Source: Puniceicoccaceae bacterium Marseille-Q1082 (lineage in GTDB: Bacteria; Verrucomicrobiota; Verrucomicrobiia; Opitutales; Intestinicryptomonadaceae). From it: a stretch of 64,000 nt of DNA. The translations under genes and the position numbers were made by a program. The DNA lies in the NCBI GenBank assembly GCA_904424815.1, contig CAJGBI010000001.1, forward strand, positions 1,016,508 to 1,080,507. The letters run 5' to 3'. Positions 25,593 to 34,316 of the stretch are shown here, one piece after another. The stretch's first letter is position 1. Each line of letters starts with the position of its first letter. The notes under the pieces are model-generated. The model was not told where the DNA came from. It saw only the letters and a program-made list of their open reading frames with translations, and did not search any database.

Positions 25593-26471
25593 CTATTCGG
25601 AGGACAAAGTTTTGTAAAGCTCAAAAGCCTCCGCCGGCTTCAATCCGCCGTGGACGACCCCCTTGACGGCTTCGAGCATCGCCGCCGGATTTTCCGCCTG
25701 GAAGATGTTGCGCCCCATGTCGACGCCGCGCGCGCCGTCGGAAATCGCCTTGTACGCGAGCTCGAGCGCGGCGCTCTCGGGGAGCTTTTTGCCGCCCGCT
25801 ATAACTATCGGCACGGGGCAGCCCGCGACAACTTTTTCAAATCCGTCGTCGCAATAATACGTCTTTACGAAATTCGCGCCGTTTTCGGCGCACACGCGGG
25901 CGGCGAGCCCCAGATAGCGCGCGTCGCGCGCGAGGTTCTTGCCGACGGCCGTCACCCCGAGCGTGGGAATGGAGTAGCGCGCCGAGAAATCCGCGCACTT
26001 GGCGAGATTCGCGATGGTCTTGGCCTCAAACTCCCCGCCGACGGCAACCATCGGGGCTATCGCCGAGGCGTTGAGGCGGACGGCCTCCTCTATCGACATG
26101 AGGCACTCGTCGTTGAGCTCGGTCAGTATGGTCGAGCCAGCGCTGAAACGCAGCGCCAGCGGCACGCGCGATTCCGGCGGAACCACGCTCCTCAAAGCCC
26201 CGCGCGTGCACATTATGCAGTCCGCCGACTTCACGAGAGGCACTATCGATATGTCCATGCGCTCAAGCCCGCTCGTCGGCCCCATTATGTAGCCGTGGTC
26301 GAAAGCCAGCATAACCGTGTTGCCGCTCTTGGGGTTGAATATCGACGCCATGCGCGCCTTGATTCCCCAGTCGGCGTTGCCGAGCCCTTTCAGAAAGAAG
26401 GAGCCGGCGTTCTGCGCCGCCGTCCCCGCGTTGAAATTTTTCGCCTCAATGTTTCCTTCCGCGTCTGCCAT
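25593..26471 (-). CDS. lsrF: LsrF-like aldolase/thiolase
   Basis: 292 residues, closely like E. coli LsrF: TVMLAFDHGYIMGPTSGLER, CTRGALRSVVPP, CPVPIVIAGGKKLPE and GVDMGRNIFQ. The Schiff-base Lys is in NFVKTYY. LsrF cleaves the phosphorylated AI-2 product, and its wider DeoC/FbaB family contains class I aldolases. No other lsr gene is present, so the substrate here is probably a phosphorylated ketose or dione made by the neighbouring DhaK/DhaL kinase. Gaps to dhaL and the fusion gene are 27 and 26 bases. Confidence 0.85.
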   Translation of the reverse strand: MADAEGNIEAKNFNAGTAAQNAGSFFLKGLGNADWGIKARMASIFNPKSGNTVMLAFDHGYIMGPTSGLERMDISIVPLVKSADCIMCTRGALRSVVPPESRVPLALRFSAGSTILTELNDECLMSIEEAVRLNASAIAPMVAVGGEFEAKTIANLAKCADFSARYSIPTLGVTAVGKNLARDARYLGLAARVCAENGANFVKTYYCDDGFEKVVAGCPVPIVIAGGKKLPESAALELAYKAISDGARGVDMGRNIFQAENPAAMLEAVKGVVHGGLKPAEAFELYKTLSSE

Positions 26472-26498
26472 TTTTCCGCCTTTCCGTAATGAATAAAA

Positions 26499-27116
26499 TT
26501 ATTTCCCGAACGCCCGGGAGAACGCCGCAAACATAATCGCGTTTGAAACCGCCCCCGGGTCGAGCGTCCCCACGGATTTTTCTCCGAGATTGCGCGCCCT
26601 GCCGAACTTTGCCCTAAGCTTTTCAGTTGATTTCGCCCCCTCGTCGGCGGCTTTTGCCGCGGCCGAAAAGAGCCCCGCCGCGTCCGCCGCGCCCTTCATT
26701 GCGCGCACCGCGGGAATGAGGGCGTCAAAACAGGTCTTGTCGCCCACGTCGCCCTTTACGACCTCGCGCATGGACGCGAGGGCGCCCTCGAACGCGGAGG
26801 CTATTTGCGCCGCCGAAAGCGACTCCGCCTCCGCAGGAAGAGCGTCGGAAATCCCCGTAAAGAGCGTCCCGTAAATCGTGCTCGTCGACCCGTTGGAATT
26901 TGCCATTGCCGCCATGCCGGCGTCGAAAAACGCGTCTTTGAGGTTCGACGCGGCCTGGACAGCCCCGCTCGCCGCCTCAATCGCCCCGCGCATGGCCACC
27001 CCGTGGTCGCCGTCGCCGCAGGCGGAGTCCAGGCGGCAAAGGTTTTGCTCTTCCGCCGCGATGTCGCGCGCGGCCTCGGCGAACATTTTTTTCAAAATCG
27101 GAAGCGTCAGTTCCAT
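26499..27116 (-). CDS. dhaL: dihydroxyacetone kinase subunit DhaL
   Basis: 205 residues, the normal size. DSACGDGDHGVAMRGA carries the Asp residues that hold Mg-nucleotide, and NSNGSTSTIYGTLFTG and GARNLGEKSVGTLDPGA-like segments (GRARNLGEKSVGTLDPGA) complete the family pattern. It phosphorylates the ketone bound to DhaK. Enteric DhaL needs the PTS protein DhaM; none is encoded in the window, so ATP use, as in split erythrulose or triose kinases, is possible. The gene starts 1 base after dhaK ends. Confidence 0.9.
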   Translation of the reverse strand: MELTLPILKKMFAEAARDIAAEEQNLCRLDSACGDGDHGVAMRGAIEAASGAVQAASNLKDAFFDAGMAAMANSNGSTSTIYGTLFTGISDALPAEAESLSAAQIASAFEGALASMREVVKGDVGDKTCFDALIPAVRAMKGAADAAGLFSAAAKAADEGAKSTEKLRAKFGRARNLGEKSVGTLDPGAVSNAIMFAAFSRAFGK

Positions 27117-27117
27117 G

Positions 27118-28125
27118 TCATTCCCCCAGCGAAGTCCAGTAAGGGGCGTTCGAGCGCGCCCTGATTAGCCTCATCTCCTCCGCGTCGGCGACGCACAGAA
27201 TCATCTGGAAGCCCGCCATCTCCTGCACCGTAAGAAGCTCGTCCACTATGCCGCCCGCGACCTTCGCGCCCGCGGCCTCGGCGCAGTTTTTCGCCGCGCG
27301 GAATACTATCGCAAGCTCCATTGGCGTCGTCGCGCCCGTGCCGTTTATTATGATATAAACAGTCTCGCCGGCCTTCAAATCCACTGCTTTTGCGAGGTTT
27401 GAGAACATTATCTTCGCGGTCTCGTCGGCGGATAGAATTTTTCCCCTTCCGCCTCCGCCCTCGCCGTGCTGCCCCATGCCGATTTCCATTTCGTCGTCGC
27501 CGAGCTCGGTAATGGGCTGACCCGTCTGCGGATGGGTGCAGCCGCTCATGGCGACCGCCAAAGTCGCAATCCTCGAATTGAACTTTTCCGCTACCGCCAA
27601 AACTTCGTCGAGCGTCTTTCCCTCTTCCGCGGCAGCTCCCGCCACTTTTATCAGCGGCAGGCAGCCGGCAAGCCCCCTTCTGTCGCCCTTCGGGGCGTCG
27701 AGACCGGCGGAGATGTCGTCGGCGACAAGCACCGACTTGACGTTTATGCCCTCGCGGGCCGCCATTTTAAGCGCCATGTTCGCGCTCATTACGTCCCCCG
27801 CATGGTTGAGAACCACAAGCAGGATTCCGGCATAGTCCTTAAACTTGCGAAGGGCGGCGAGCACCGCGACGGCATTGGGGGCGGCAAAAATATCGCCCGC
27901 AACGCTCGCGTCGAGCATTCCCTCTCCGACGAATCCGCTGAGGGCGGGCTCGTGCCCTGAGCCGCCCATCGTGATTACCGCAACCTTTTCGCGCGGCTTG
28001 GGGACTGCGCGCGCGACAATCCTGCCCTCTTCGAGCCTTATCTTGTCCGGATACGCGCCTGCGAGCCCTTCGAGAAGCTCGTCCGTCAGGTTTTCGGGAG
28101 AATTTAAAAATTTCTTCATTTTCAT
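27118..28125 (-). CDS. dhaK: dihydroxyacetone kinase subunit DhaK
   Basis: 335 residues. ITMGGSGHEPALSGFVGEGMLDA and MSGCTHPQTG are hallmark segments; the His in CTHP is where DhaK binds the substrate carbonyl covalently. It is the first gene of the five-gene operon. The start at 28125 (MKMKKF) follows no strong ribosome-binding site; the second Met, two codons later, is equally possible. The substrate may be dihydroxyacetone or a four-carbon ketose such as erythrulose. Confidence 0.9.
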   Translation of the reverse strand: MKMKKFLNSPENLTDELLEGLAGAYPDKIRLEEGRIVARAVPKPREKVAVITMGGSGHEPALSGFVGEGMLDASVAGDIFAAPNAVAVLAALRKFKDYAGILLVVLNHAGDVMSANMALKMAAREGINVKSVLVADDISAGLDAPKGDRRGLAGCLPLIKVAGAAAEEGKTLDEVLAVAEKFNSRIATLAVAMSGCTHPQTGQPITELGDDEMEIGMGQHGEGGGGRGKILSADETAKIMFSNLAKAVDLKAGETVYIIINGTGATTPMELAIVFRAAKNCAEAAGAKVAGGIVDELLTVQEMAGFQMILCVADAEEMRLIRARSNAPYWTSLGE

Positions 28126-28170
28126 AATGTCGGGAAATGTTAAGGTTTTGCCGATAAACGGAATGCCCGC

Positions 28171-28186
28171 TTTGGAATGTAAAACA
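28171..28186 (+). promoter_or_regulatory. operator-like site 1, TTTGGAATGTAAAACA
   Basis: Matches site 2 (28237-28252, opposite strand) at 15 of 16 bases. It overlaps the expected transcription start and the edge of the -10 box of the dhaK promoter, a position suited to repression. Confidence 0.5.
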
Positions 28187-28214
28187 TTGTTTTTGCAATC
28201 GGGAGGCTTGTCAA
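28186..28214 (-). promoter_or_regulatory. promoter of the dhaK operon
   Basis: Perfect -35 box TTGACA (28214-28209), 17-base spacer, then -10 AACAAT (28191-28186), on the minus strand about 60 bases ahead of the dhaK start codon. The -35 box and spacer are ideal; the -10 box is weak, which suits a regulated promoter. Confidence 0.55.
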
Positions 28215-28236
28215 TCTTTTTTTATAAAAATACTTT

Positions 28237-28252
28237 TGTTTTACATTTCAAA
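28237..28252 (-). promoter_or_regulatory. operator-like site 2, TTTGAAATGTAAAACA
   Basis: Inverted partner of site 1, placed upstream of the -35 box; 50 bases separate the two sites. Two sites flanking a promoter could bind one IclR dimer each, with looping. The regulator at 19721-20515 is the natural candidate. Confidence 0.5.
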
Positions 28253-28468
28253 CAAATCTCTTTTCTTTAAAAATTTTTTTGTTTGCATTGCTCCCGCACA
28301 CATGGGGCGAACATGGAGAAATAATAACGCGCCGGCTGGACATAAGAATGCGCAAAAGCGTTTTGGCGGCGGCAGGCGCCGGACGAAAATTGCGCGGCGG
28401 GACAAAAAATTCCGCACCTCAAAAGCCGCTTCGGCGGCGAGCCGCCCATGCCGGATGATAACGCGCGT

Positions 28469-29314
28469 CTACTTGGAGCCTGCGAGCCCCCTTATGCGCC
28501 CCAGGGCGCGCTCCGCGCAGGAGTATCCCTCGCGGTATAAGGCCTCCAAACGCTCCGCCGAACGCTCGAGGCGGTTTACTTTCAGAGGCGACTCGGGACG
28601 TATGACGACCGCCCTTCCCGCGCTCTCGAGTTCCTCTATATAAGACAGGGACGCATTGTAACGCGCGTTTTTGGTCGCCAGAGCCTTCCGCAATTCCGGA
28701 TATTTTGAGTACACGAAGCCGGGCAGGCGCGAAAACTTTTCGCTCTTTCTGTACCCTTTGTTTCGCGTAAGCACAACCACGCACTTTTCATACCCGTCGG
28801 ACTGCGCCCTGCGAATAGGCAGCGCGTCCGCTATGCCGCCGTCGAGCATCGGAACGCCCCCGACATACACCATCCGGCATGCGAACGGAAGGCTGCACGA
28901 GGCCCTGCACTTCAAAAGCAGATCGTCGGAGCCGACGGGCGTGTCGAAATATGCGGCCTTGCCCGTCAGGCAGTTTGTCGCGACGAGGACAAACCGCCCC
29001 GACTTCAAATAGGCGCCCATGTCGTAGGGAAGAATTTTTTTGGGCAACTCTCCGAACAGAAAGTCGTAGTCCATTATGCACCCCTGCGAGAACAAGAACT
29101 TAACGCCGATATAATTGCGCTCCGACAGAATGTCTATGTCGCATTTGCGCGCCCTGCCCCTTTGCCGCGAGGCGTACGAAAGGCCGTTCGACGCGCCCGC
29201 CGAAACGCCGATTACGTACGGAAAGAATATCCTGTTGTCGAGAAAGCAGTCGGTGGCGCCCGCCGTGAAAACTCCGCGCATTCCGCCGCCTTCAAGCAGT
29301 AGTCCGAGATTCAT
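28469..29314 (-). CDS. patatin-like phospholipase family protein
   Basis: 281 residues with the full patatin set: GGGMRGVFTAGA (oxyanion loop), GVSAGAS (nucleophile Ser) and LDGGIAD (catalytic Asp). The family hydrolyses acyl esters of lipids. There is no signal peptide, so it is cytosolic or peripheral to the membrane. It belongs to the short bacterial RssA/YjjU-like group. It diverges from the PEP-CTERM gene at 29467. Confidence 0.9.
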   Translation of the reverse strand: MNLGLLLEGGGMRGVFTAGATDCFLDNRIFFPYVIGVSAGASNGLSYASRQRGRARKCDIDILSERNYIGVKFLFSQGCIMDYDFLFGELPKKILPYDMGAYLKSGRFVLVATNCLTGKAAYFDTPVGSDDLLLKCRASCSLPFACRMVYVGGVPMLDGGIADALPIRRAQSDGYEKCVVVLTRNKGYRKSEKFSRLPGFVYSKYPELRKALATKNARYNASLSYIEELESAGRAVVIRPESPLKVNRLERSAERLEALYREGYSCAERALGRIRGLAGSK

Positions 29315-29466
29315 TTTCCGCTACGGCTATACGCTCGCAATGCGGATTTCAAACAAATTCGAGCGCCGGCGGCGTCGCGTATTTTTTCAAACAAAAAATG
29401 CTTGACCGCTTTCGCCCTTATAATAGGAAAAAGTTATATTTTTAACTTAACGCTCAAACTTTTTCT

Positions 29467-30780
29467 ATGGTTCAAATATCGAGATTTTCCGCAATCGCGG
29501 CGGCCGCCTCAATGGCGTTTCAGGCGTCCGCCGACGACTTGACTCTAATTACCGACGGCGGCGTCCTGCCCTCGTCGTGGGAATGGTCCGACTCCTCTGC
29601 GTGGTCGCCTGAAGGAGGGTCGCTCGAAAACGCGAACCTGACCATAAGCGGCGTCGCCGAATCCGCAGCGAATTCCACCATAACGGGCGGCCTCACGCTC
29701 GGCGACATTGATATCCTTGTCGGCGACAACGGAAATTCCGCCAACGCGCTGAGAGTGGACACTGTCGGCGCGGACGTCAATTTCGGAACGCTTACCATCG
29801 CCAACAATGGCTTTACGCAGACTGTGATTGTTTCCACGCAATCCGACACTCCGGCAACGGGCAAATGGATAGGGGATACCATAAACATCATATCGGACGG
29901 CGTAAACAGGCAGACCGTCACCCTATCGCCGAACAATCCCCACTTAACCCTGAGCGGCGGCGTAAACATAACAAACAACTCCGCGATAGATTCGGCGATA
30001 ATTCAAGGACAAACGCAAATAAGCGGCGCGATAACCATGAAAGCCGCCGGCTCCGCCGAAGGGGCGAGGCTCATGTTGAATATGTGGAATATGAATTTCG
30101 GCGGATTTTCCGACGGAGGCGTAGCCGCAAACCATGTGATAAGCTTCAACTGGGGCGGAACGATAAACCTATATAATGCTGCCGATTATTCATGGAGAGG
30201 CAGATTTGAAGTGGAGGGCGGAGAAAACATAAACATATCAAAAAACGGAGTCGGTTCGCAGCGCTTTGAAGTCACGGGAATCAAAAACCACTTCGGCAAT
30301 ATCAGGGCGAACGAGGGCCTGCTTGAAATCGACGCCTCCGCCATCTCGACGCTGTTTGCGAACAACCTTTACGTCAACGGCGGCTCTTTCAAGAACGTCG
30401 GCAACCTCAACGTCGGCGCGCTGACTCTCATGCGCGGAACTATCGTTCTCGGCAACGACACAGGCATGATAATCGTAGACGGAAACCTGAGCAAGGGGGA
30501 CGCACCGGAAGACGCCGGAAAAATCTCCATCGATTTTTCCGAACTGACTGCTTCCGGCGAATACACCCTTATAGAAGTCCTCGGGGATATAATAGATTTC
30601 GACAGGGAAGACGCCCTCGCGGACTTCGACTTGATAAACCTCGTCGAAGGCGCGAACGCCGAGCTAATTTGGGACGGCAATTCGCTCGTGCTATCCTACA
30701 CAGTTCCGGAGCCCGCCGCCGTAGCCGCAATTCTCGGGGCGGCCGCACTCGGGTTCGCCGCGCTCCGCAGACGCAAGTAG
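29467..30780 (+). CDS. PEP-CTERM anchored surface protein
   Basis: 437 residues. The signal peptide MVQISRFSAIAAAASMAFQASA is followed by Ser/Asn/Gly-rich beta-solenoid-like sequence (NLTISGVAESAANSTITGG, VGALTLMRGTIVLG), as in autotransporter-like repeat proteins. The C-terminus is VPEPAAVAAILGAAAL...RRRK, a PEP-CTERM sorting signal that exosortase cuts. No exosortase gene is in the window. Function is probably structural or adhesive at the cell surface. Confidence 0.85.
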   Translation: MVQISRFSAIAAAASMAFQASADDLTLITDGGVLPSSWEWSDSSAWSPEGGSLENANLTISGVAESAANSTITGGLTLGDIDILVGDNGNSANALRVDTVGADVNFGTLTIANNGFTQTVIVSTQSDTPATGKWIGDTINIISDGVNRQTVTLSPNNPHLTLSGGVNITNNSAIDSAIIQGQTQISGAITMKAAGSAEGARLMLNMWNMNFGGFSDGGVAANHVISFNWGGTINLYNAADYSWRGRFEVEGGENINISKNGVGSQRFEVTGIKNHFGNIRANEGLLEIDASAISTLFANNLYVNGGSFKNVGNLNVGALTLMRGTIVLGNDTGMIIVDGNLSKGDAPEDAGKISIDFSELTASGEYTLIEVLGDIIDFDREDALADFDLINLVEGANAELIWDGNSLVLSYTVPEPAAVAAILGAAALGFAALRRRK

Positions 30781-30805
30781 CGGGAAACCTACGTTTTGAA
30801 AAATC

Positions 30806-30836
30806 GCGCGATTGCGTTTGCAATCGCGCATTTTTT
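30806..30836 (+). terminator. terminator after the PEP-CTERM gene
   Basis: GCGCGATTG-CGTTTG-CAATCGCGC with 9-bp perfect arms, then ATTTTTT. It is 25 bases after the stop codon. Confidence 0.9.
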
Positions 30837-30890
30837 GTGCTTGGATATTTCATAGCATCGGGGGCGGAATCCGCGCCCGCATGGAAGATT

Positions 30891-31826
30891 ATGGCGAAAA
30901 TCCTCGACTGCACCCTCCGCGACGGCGGGCTCGTAAACGACAGCAATTTCTCCGACGAATTTGCGCGCGCCGTCCTGCGCGCGTGCGAAATAGCGGGCGT
31001 GGACACCGTCGAAATCGGCTTTAAAAATTCAAAGAAATATTTTTCCCCCGAAAAATTCGGCAAATGGAGGTTCTGCGAAGAATCCGACATAAGGGAAACA
31101 TTCGGCGACGCGCCGCGCGGGGCAAAGCTCTGCGCCCTCATGGACGCCGGAAAATGCGACATATCCGCCCTGCCGCCGCGTCCGGAAAGCATAGTATCGA
31201 AAATCCGGTGCGCGTTTTACGCCGACCGCGCGCGGGAGGCCGCCGAGACGCTCGGCGCCGCCTCCGAACTCGGCTACGAGACCTCCGCGTGCCTGATGGC
31301 GGCCCCGCAAATCGAGAGGCGGGAGCGCGAAAAAATCCTTGAACTGCTCGCCGCCTCGAAAGCCGGAACAATCTATCTAATGGACAGTTTCGGGACGCTT
31401 CTGCCCGCGGAGGCGCGCAAGCTCTGCGCGGAGTATTCGCGCTTCTGCCGCGAATGCGGAAAAGCTTTCGGCGCGCACTTCCACAACAACCTGCAATGCG
31501 CTTTCGCAAATTCCATAATTGCGGTGGAAGAGGGCGCGGATGTTGTGGACTCCGCAATAGGGGGGCTCGGCAAGGGCGCGGGGAACTGCCCCACCGAGCT
31601 TCTGGCGGGATTTTTGCTCGGCGCGGACGCCGCCGTCGCGCCCTCGGAGGCCGCCGAAAAATTCGCCGCGCCGCTCGCTGAAAAATTCAAGTGCGGATTC
31701 CGCCCGCAGTACATGCTCACCGCCCTTTTGAAAATCCACCCGAGGCCGGCGATGGAATACTCCGCAATGCCCAATCCTCCGCCGCTCCCCGAATTTTACG
31801 AAAAGTTAAAGGAAAATACGAAATGA
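30891..31826 (+). CDS. DRE-TIM metallolyase family protein (HMGL/aldolase-like)
   Basis: 311 residues from MAKILDCTLRDGG at 30891; DCTLRDGG is the divalent-metal signature of the DRE-TIM family, which includes HMG-CoA lyase, 4-hydroxy-2-oxovalerate aldolase and isopropylmalate synthase. HFHNNLQCAFANSI and DSAIGGLGKGAGN supply the His ligands and the C-terminal signature. The substrate cannot be told. The longer open frame upstream is not used. It overlaps the next gene by 4 bases. Confidence 0.85.
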   Translation: MAKILDCTLRDGGLVNDSNFSDEFARAVLRACEIAGVDTVEIGFKNSKKYFSPEKFGKWRFCEESDIRETFGDAPRGAKLCALMDAGKCDISALPPRPESIVSKIRCAFYADRAREAAETLGAASELGYETSACLMAAPQIERREREKILELLAASKAGTIYLMDSFGTLLPAEARKLCAEYSRFCRECGKAFGAHFHNNLQCAFANSIIAVEEGADVVDSAIGGLGKGAGNCPTELLAGFLLGADAAVAPSEAAEKFAAPLAEKFKCGFRPQYMLTALLKIHPRPAMEYSAMPNPPPLPEFYEKLKENTK

Positions 31827-32731
31827 AAAAGATAATAATAGCCGCAATAGCCGCCGCGGCGTTTATCGCCGCGGCCTCCGCAAAAGAGCTGAAAGTGTTG
31901 ACGATAGGCAATTCCTTCGCGGACAGCGTATTCACGTACCTGCCGAAAATCGCCAAAGCCCAGGGGGAAGACCTCGTGCTCGAGCGCGCCAACCACGGCG
32001 GCTGCGAGCTCGACAGGCACTGGTCGTACGTCGAGAGGGAGGAGGCCGACCCCGACGTAAAACTCTACCGCGGCAACAGGAAAAAGCTGCGCGAAATTCT
32101 CGCCAGCCGCGACTGGGACATCGTGACAATCCAGCAGGCGAGCCACAAGAGCTGGATTGCGGACTCCTACTTCCCGTACGCCCAATACCTCTACGACTAT
32201 GTGAAAAAGCACGCCCCGCAGGCGGAAGTCGTAATCCAGCAGACGTGGTCGTACCGCTGCGACGACGGCAGATTCGGAAACGGCCAGTGGAAAATCACCC
32301 AAAAGCAGATGTACGAAAAGCTTTCCGAAGCTTACGCAAAGGCGGCCGAAAAGCTCGGGGTGCGCCGGATTCCCAGCGGGTTGGCCGTCGAAAAGGCGCG
32401 CGAAATGCAGCCGCACTCCTACAAGCCCTCCGACCCCGCCGCCCGAAAGTCTCTCCTGCCGCCGGATCTCCCCCCGCAGGCGGGCGCGATCGTCGGAAAT
32501 TTCTACTGGAAGAAAAACCCGAAGACCGGCGAGCTCGAGCTCAAAAACGACTCCATACACCTCAGCAACCGCGGGCAGTATTTGCAGGCGTGCGTGTGGT
32601 ACGGCTTCCTCTTCGGAAAAGATCCCAAAGACATAAAATACGTCCCCGACTCGATAGGCGACAAAGACGCCGAGATGCTCCGAGGCGCGGCGTCGGCAGC
32701 CCTCAAAGAAATGAAACAGCCCGCCCGATAG
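31823..32731 (+). CDS. exported SGNH/GDSL-type hydrolase (DUF4886-like)
   Basis: 302 residues. Signal peptide MKKIIIAAIAAAAFIAAASA. VLTIGNSFADSVFTYLPKIA is block I with the nucleophile Ser; DIVTIQQASHKSW fits block III and DSIHLSNRGQYL gives the Asp-x-x-His pair. Members hydrolyse acetyl or other esters, often on glycans. It starts at ATGA overlapping the lyase gene, so the pair is co-translated, although the proteins work in different compartments. Confidence 0.85.
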   Translation: MKKIIIAAIAAAAFIAAASAKELKVLTIGNSFADSVFTYLPKIAKAQGEDLVLERANHGGCELDRHWSYVEREEADPDVKLYRGNRKKLREILASRDWDIVTIQQASHKSWIADSYFPYAQYLYDYVKKHAPQAEVVIQQTWSYRCDDGRFGNGQWKITQKQMYEKLSEAYAKAAEKLGVRRIPSGLAVEKAREMQPHSYKPSDPAARKSLLPPDLPPQAGAIVGNFYWKKNPKTGELELKNDSIHLSNRGQYLQACVWYGFLFGKDPKDIKYVPDSIGDKDAEMLRGAASAALKEMKQPAR

Positions 32732-32749
32732 AAATCGGAATGCTGAAAG

Positions 32750-32782
32750 GCCGCCCGCGCAGTTTCGGGCGGCTTTTTTTTC
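32750..32782 (+). terminator. terminator after the SGNH hydrolase gene
   Basis: GCCGCCCG-CGCAGTTT-CGGGCGGC with 8-bp arms followed by nine T. Confidence 0.92.
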
Positions 32783-32880
32783 GCGCCCCAGTCCGGCGCG
32801 CGGGCGTTCTGCGGGAATCGGAACGCGCGCGAGCGCAAATTCTCCCCGCCCCGGCAACTTTCCCCAAAGCGGCGAGGATT

Positions 32881-33726
32881 TCAGCGCACAATGCGAAGCT
32901 CGAACTTAAGCTCCCTGCCCGCGAGGGCGTGCAAAATTTCTATGAGCCGCAGCATAGATGCAAGCCACGCGGGATTCTCCGAGCGGTTCTGAGCCCAATT
33001 GAGCTTTTTGCCGCTCAGCCCCGCCGGGCAAAAGCGGTAGAGCGCCCTGACCAGCCTGAGAATCCGCGCGTCGTAGCGCGAGCACAGCGACCCGCAGTTG
33101 GGGAAGCGCAAATCCTGGTGTTCCCTCGCCCATTCCATGCGCTCCGCAATCGGGTCGCCCGCAATCTTCTTCTTCGGGAAAACAAAAACCGCGCCGACCG
33201 CAAACAAATCCGGATTGTCCAAAAACGCGCTGCGGCGGTATCCGAAGCCAAGCTCGGATTTTTTTAAAGTCAGCAGCCCCTCCGCGTTCGCCGCCTCGAC
33301 GCTCTCTATGTAATCCGAAACCGAAATCCCCTCCCTAGGGCCGGAGCCCGCGTTCATGGCTATCGCGCCCCCTATCTGGCACGGAGCGCTCGCGAGGCAA
33401 TAAAAACAGTCGCGCCCGAGCTCTTTCATTCTCCGCAAAAGTTTGAGCATTGGCACGGACGACGACACCCTGAACCTGTCGCCGCCGAGATGCTCTATCG
33501 CCTCCGGAAGCGCGTTTTTCATTACGAGCTGCCTTATTCTGCGCGACGCGAAAAATATGTTCGAGCCCCCTCCGAGAAAAACCGTCCCGAGCCCCCTTTC
33601 GCCCGCAATCTTCAAAAGCTCCGGAACGTCCTCCGCGCGCCTTATCTCGGCGAAATTCTCTGCGACGTGCCGCGAGCGGAAAAGGCTGAAATCCCTGCCC
33701 TCGCGCCGTTGGATTTCCGCCGGCAT
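32881..33726 (-). CDS. murB: UDP-N-acetylmuramate dehydrogenase
   Basis: 281 residues from the ATG at 33726; a GTG at 33729 directly before it is an alternative. FLGGGSNIFFASRRI is the FAD-binding loop, ASAPCQIGGAIAMNAGSGPREG the second FAD motif, FGYRRSAF the substrate region, NCGSLCS holds the likely catalytic Ser and LKFELRIV the C-terminal Glu. It reduces UDP-GlcNAc-enolpyruvate for peptidoglycan. It is not in a mur cluster here but is coupled to purN: its start overlaps the purN stop. Confidence 0.85.
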   Translation of the reverse strand: MPAEIQRREGRDFSLFRSRHVAENFAEIRRAEDVPELLKIAGERGLGTVFLGGGSNIFFASRRIRQLVMKNALPEAIEHLGGDRFRVSSSVPMLKLLRRMKELGRDCFYCLASAPCQIGGAIAMNAGSGPREGISVSDYIESVEAANAEGLLTLKKSELGFGYRRSAFLDNPDLFAVGAVFVFPKKKIAGDPIAERMEWAREHQDLRFPNCGSLCSRYDARILRLVRALYRFCPAGLSGKKLNWAQNRSENPAWLASMLRLIEILHALAGRELKFELRIVR

Positions 33727-34316
33727 CACTCAACCCCCGCTCCCAATTTGCCGTCCGCGAAATCGGAAACAACCCCGACGAGCAGCCCGCGCTCGGCGGC
33801 GTGCACGCGCTCCTCAAAAGTTTCGAGAGTGTCGGACGGCAGTATGTCCACGGCTTTTTGGGCTATCACTCTTCCGCCGTCGAGCTCGCCCGAGACGAAG
33901 TGCACGCTGCATCCGCCGCGCGCCTCCCGCGCCTCGAACGCGCGCCGTATGGCGTCCTTGCCCTTGTACGCCGGCAAAAGGCTCGGGTGCAGATTTATCA
34001 TTTTCCCCTCAAACTCCCGCACTATCGAATCGGGAAGAATCCGCATAAAGCCCGCCAATACCACGAGATCCGCGCAAACTTCCCGCATGGCTTCGATATA
34101 CGCCGCCTCGCCTTCGCTCGACAGGCGCGCCCCGTGCCCGCCGGGGTCGATGAAGCGCGCGGGCACGGAGAATTCGCGCGCCGCTGAAAGCGCGGGAGCG
34201 TCCGCGACATCCGAAAACAGGGCGCAGACTTCCGCGCGGATCCGCCCGGACGCCGCCGCCTCCATGACGGCGCGCGCGTTGGAACCCCTGCCGCTCGCGA
34301 GGATCAGAACTTTCAT
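33726..34316 (-). CDS. purN: phosphoribosylglycinamide formyltransferase
   Basis: 196 residues from MKVLILASGRGSNARA. LVVLAGFMRIL and INLHPSLLPAYKGKDAIRRAFE contain the catalytic Asn-His motif, and GGCSVHFVSGELDGGRVI the final Asp. It formylates GAR in purine synthesis using formyl-tetrahydrofolate. The start overlaps the stop of the upstream AsmA-like gene (ATGA at 34313-34316), so the long upstream open frame is discarded. Confidence 0.95.
   Translation of the reverse strand: MKVLILASGRGSNARAVMEAAASGRIRAEVCALFSDVADAPALSAAREFSVPARFIDPGGHGARLSSEGEAAYIEAMREVCADLVVLAGFMRILPDSIVREFEGKMINLHPSLLPAYKGKDAIRRAFEAREARGGCSVHFVSGELDGGRVIAQKAVDILPSDTLETFEERVHAAERGLLVGVVSDFADGKLGAGVE

Larger units (their letters stand above)
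28126..28468. other. regulatory intergenic region upstream of dhaK
   Basis: AT-rich region holding the dhaK promoter and paired operator-like sites. The part from about 28270 to 28468 holds nothing I recognise, although a patatin-gene terminator would be expected there. Confidence 0.6.

Noticed and set aside
25593-28125. Complete AI-2 uptake (lsr) system
   Set aside because: Only an LsrF-like gene is present; lsrK, lsrR and the lsr transporter genes are missing and DhaKL takes the kinase place.
29402-29428. TTGACC ... TATAAT promoter ahead of the first PEP-CTERM gene
   Set aside because: The spacing between the boxes is only 11 bases, too short for a normal sigma-70-type promoter.
30669-30890. 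Extended N-terminus for the DRE-TIM lyase
   Set aside because: The extra 74 codons overlap the PEP-CTERM gene and its terminator; the conserved protein starts at 30891.
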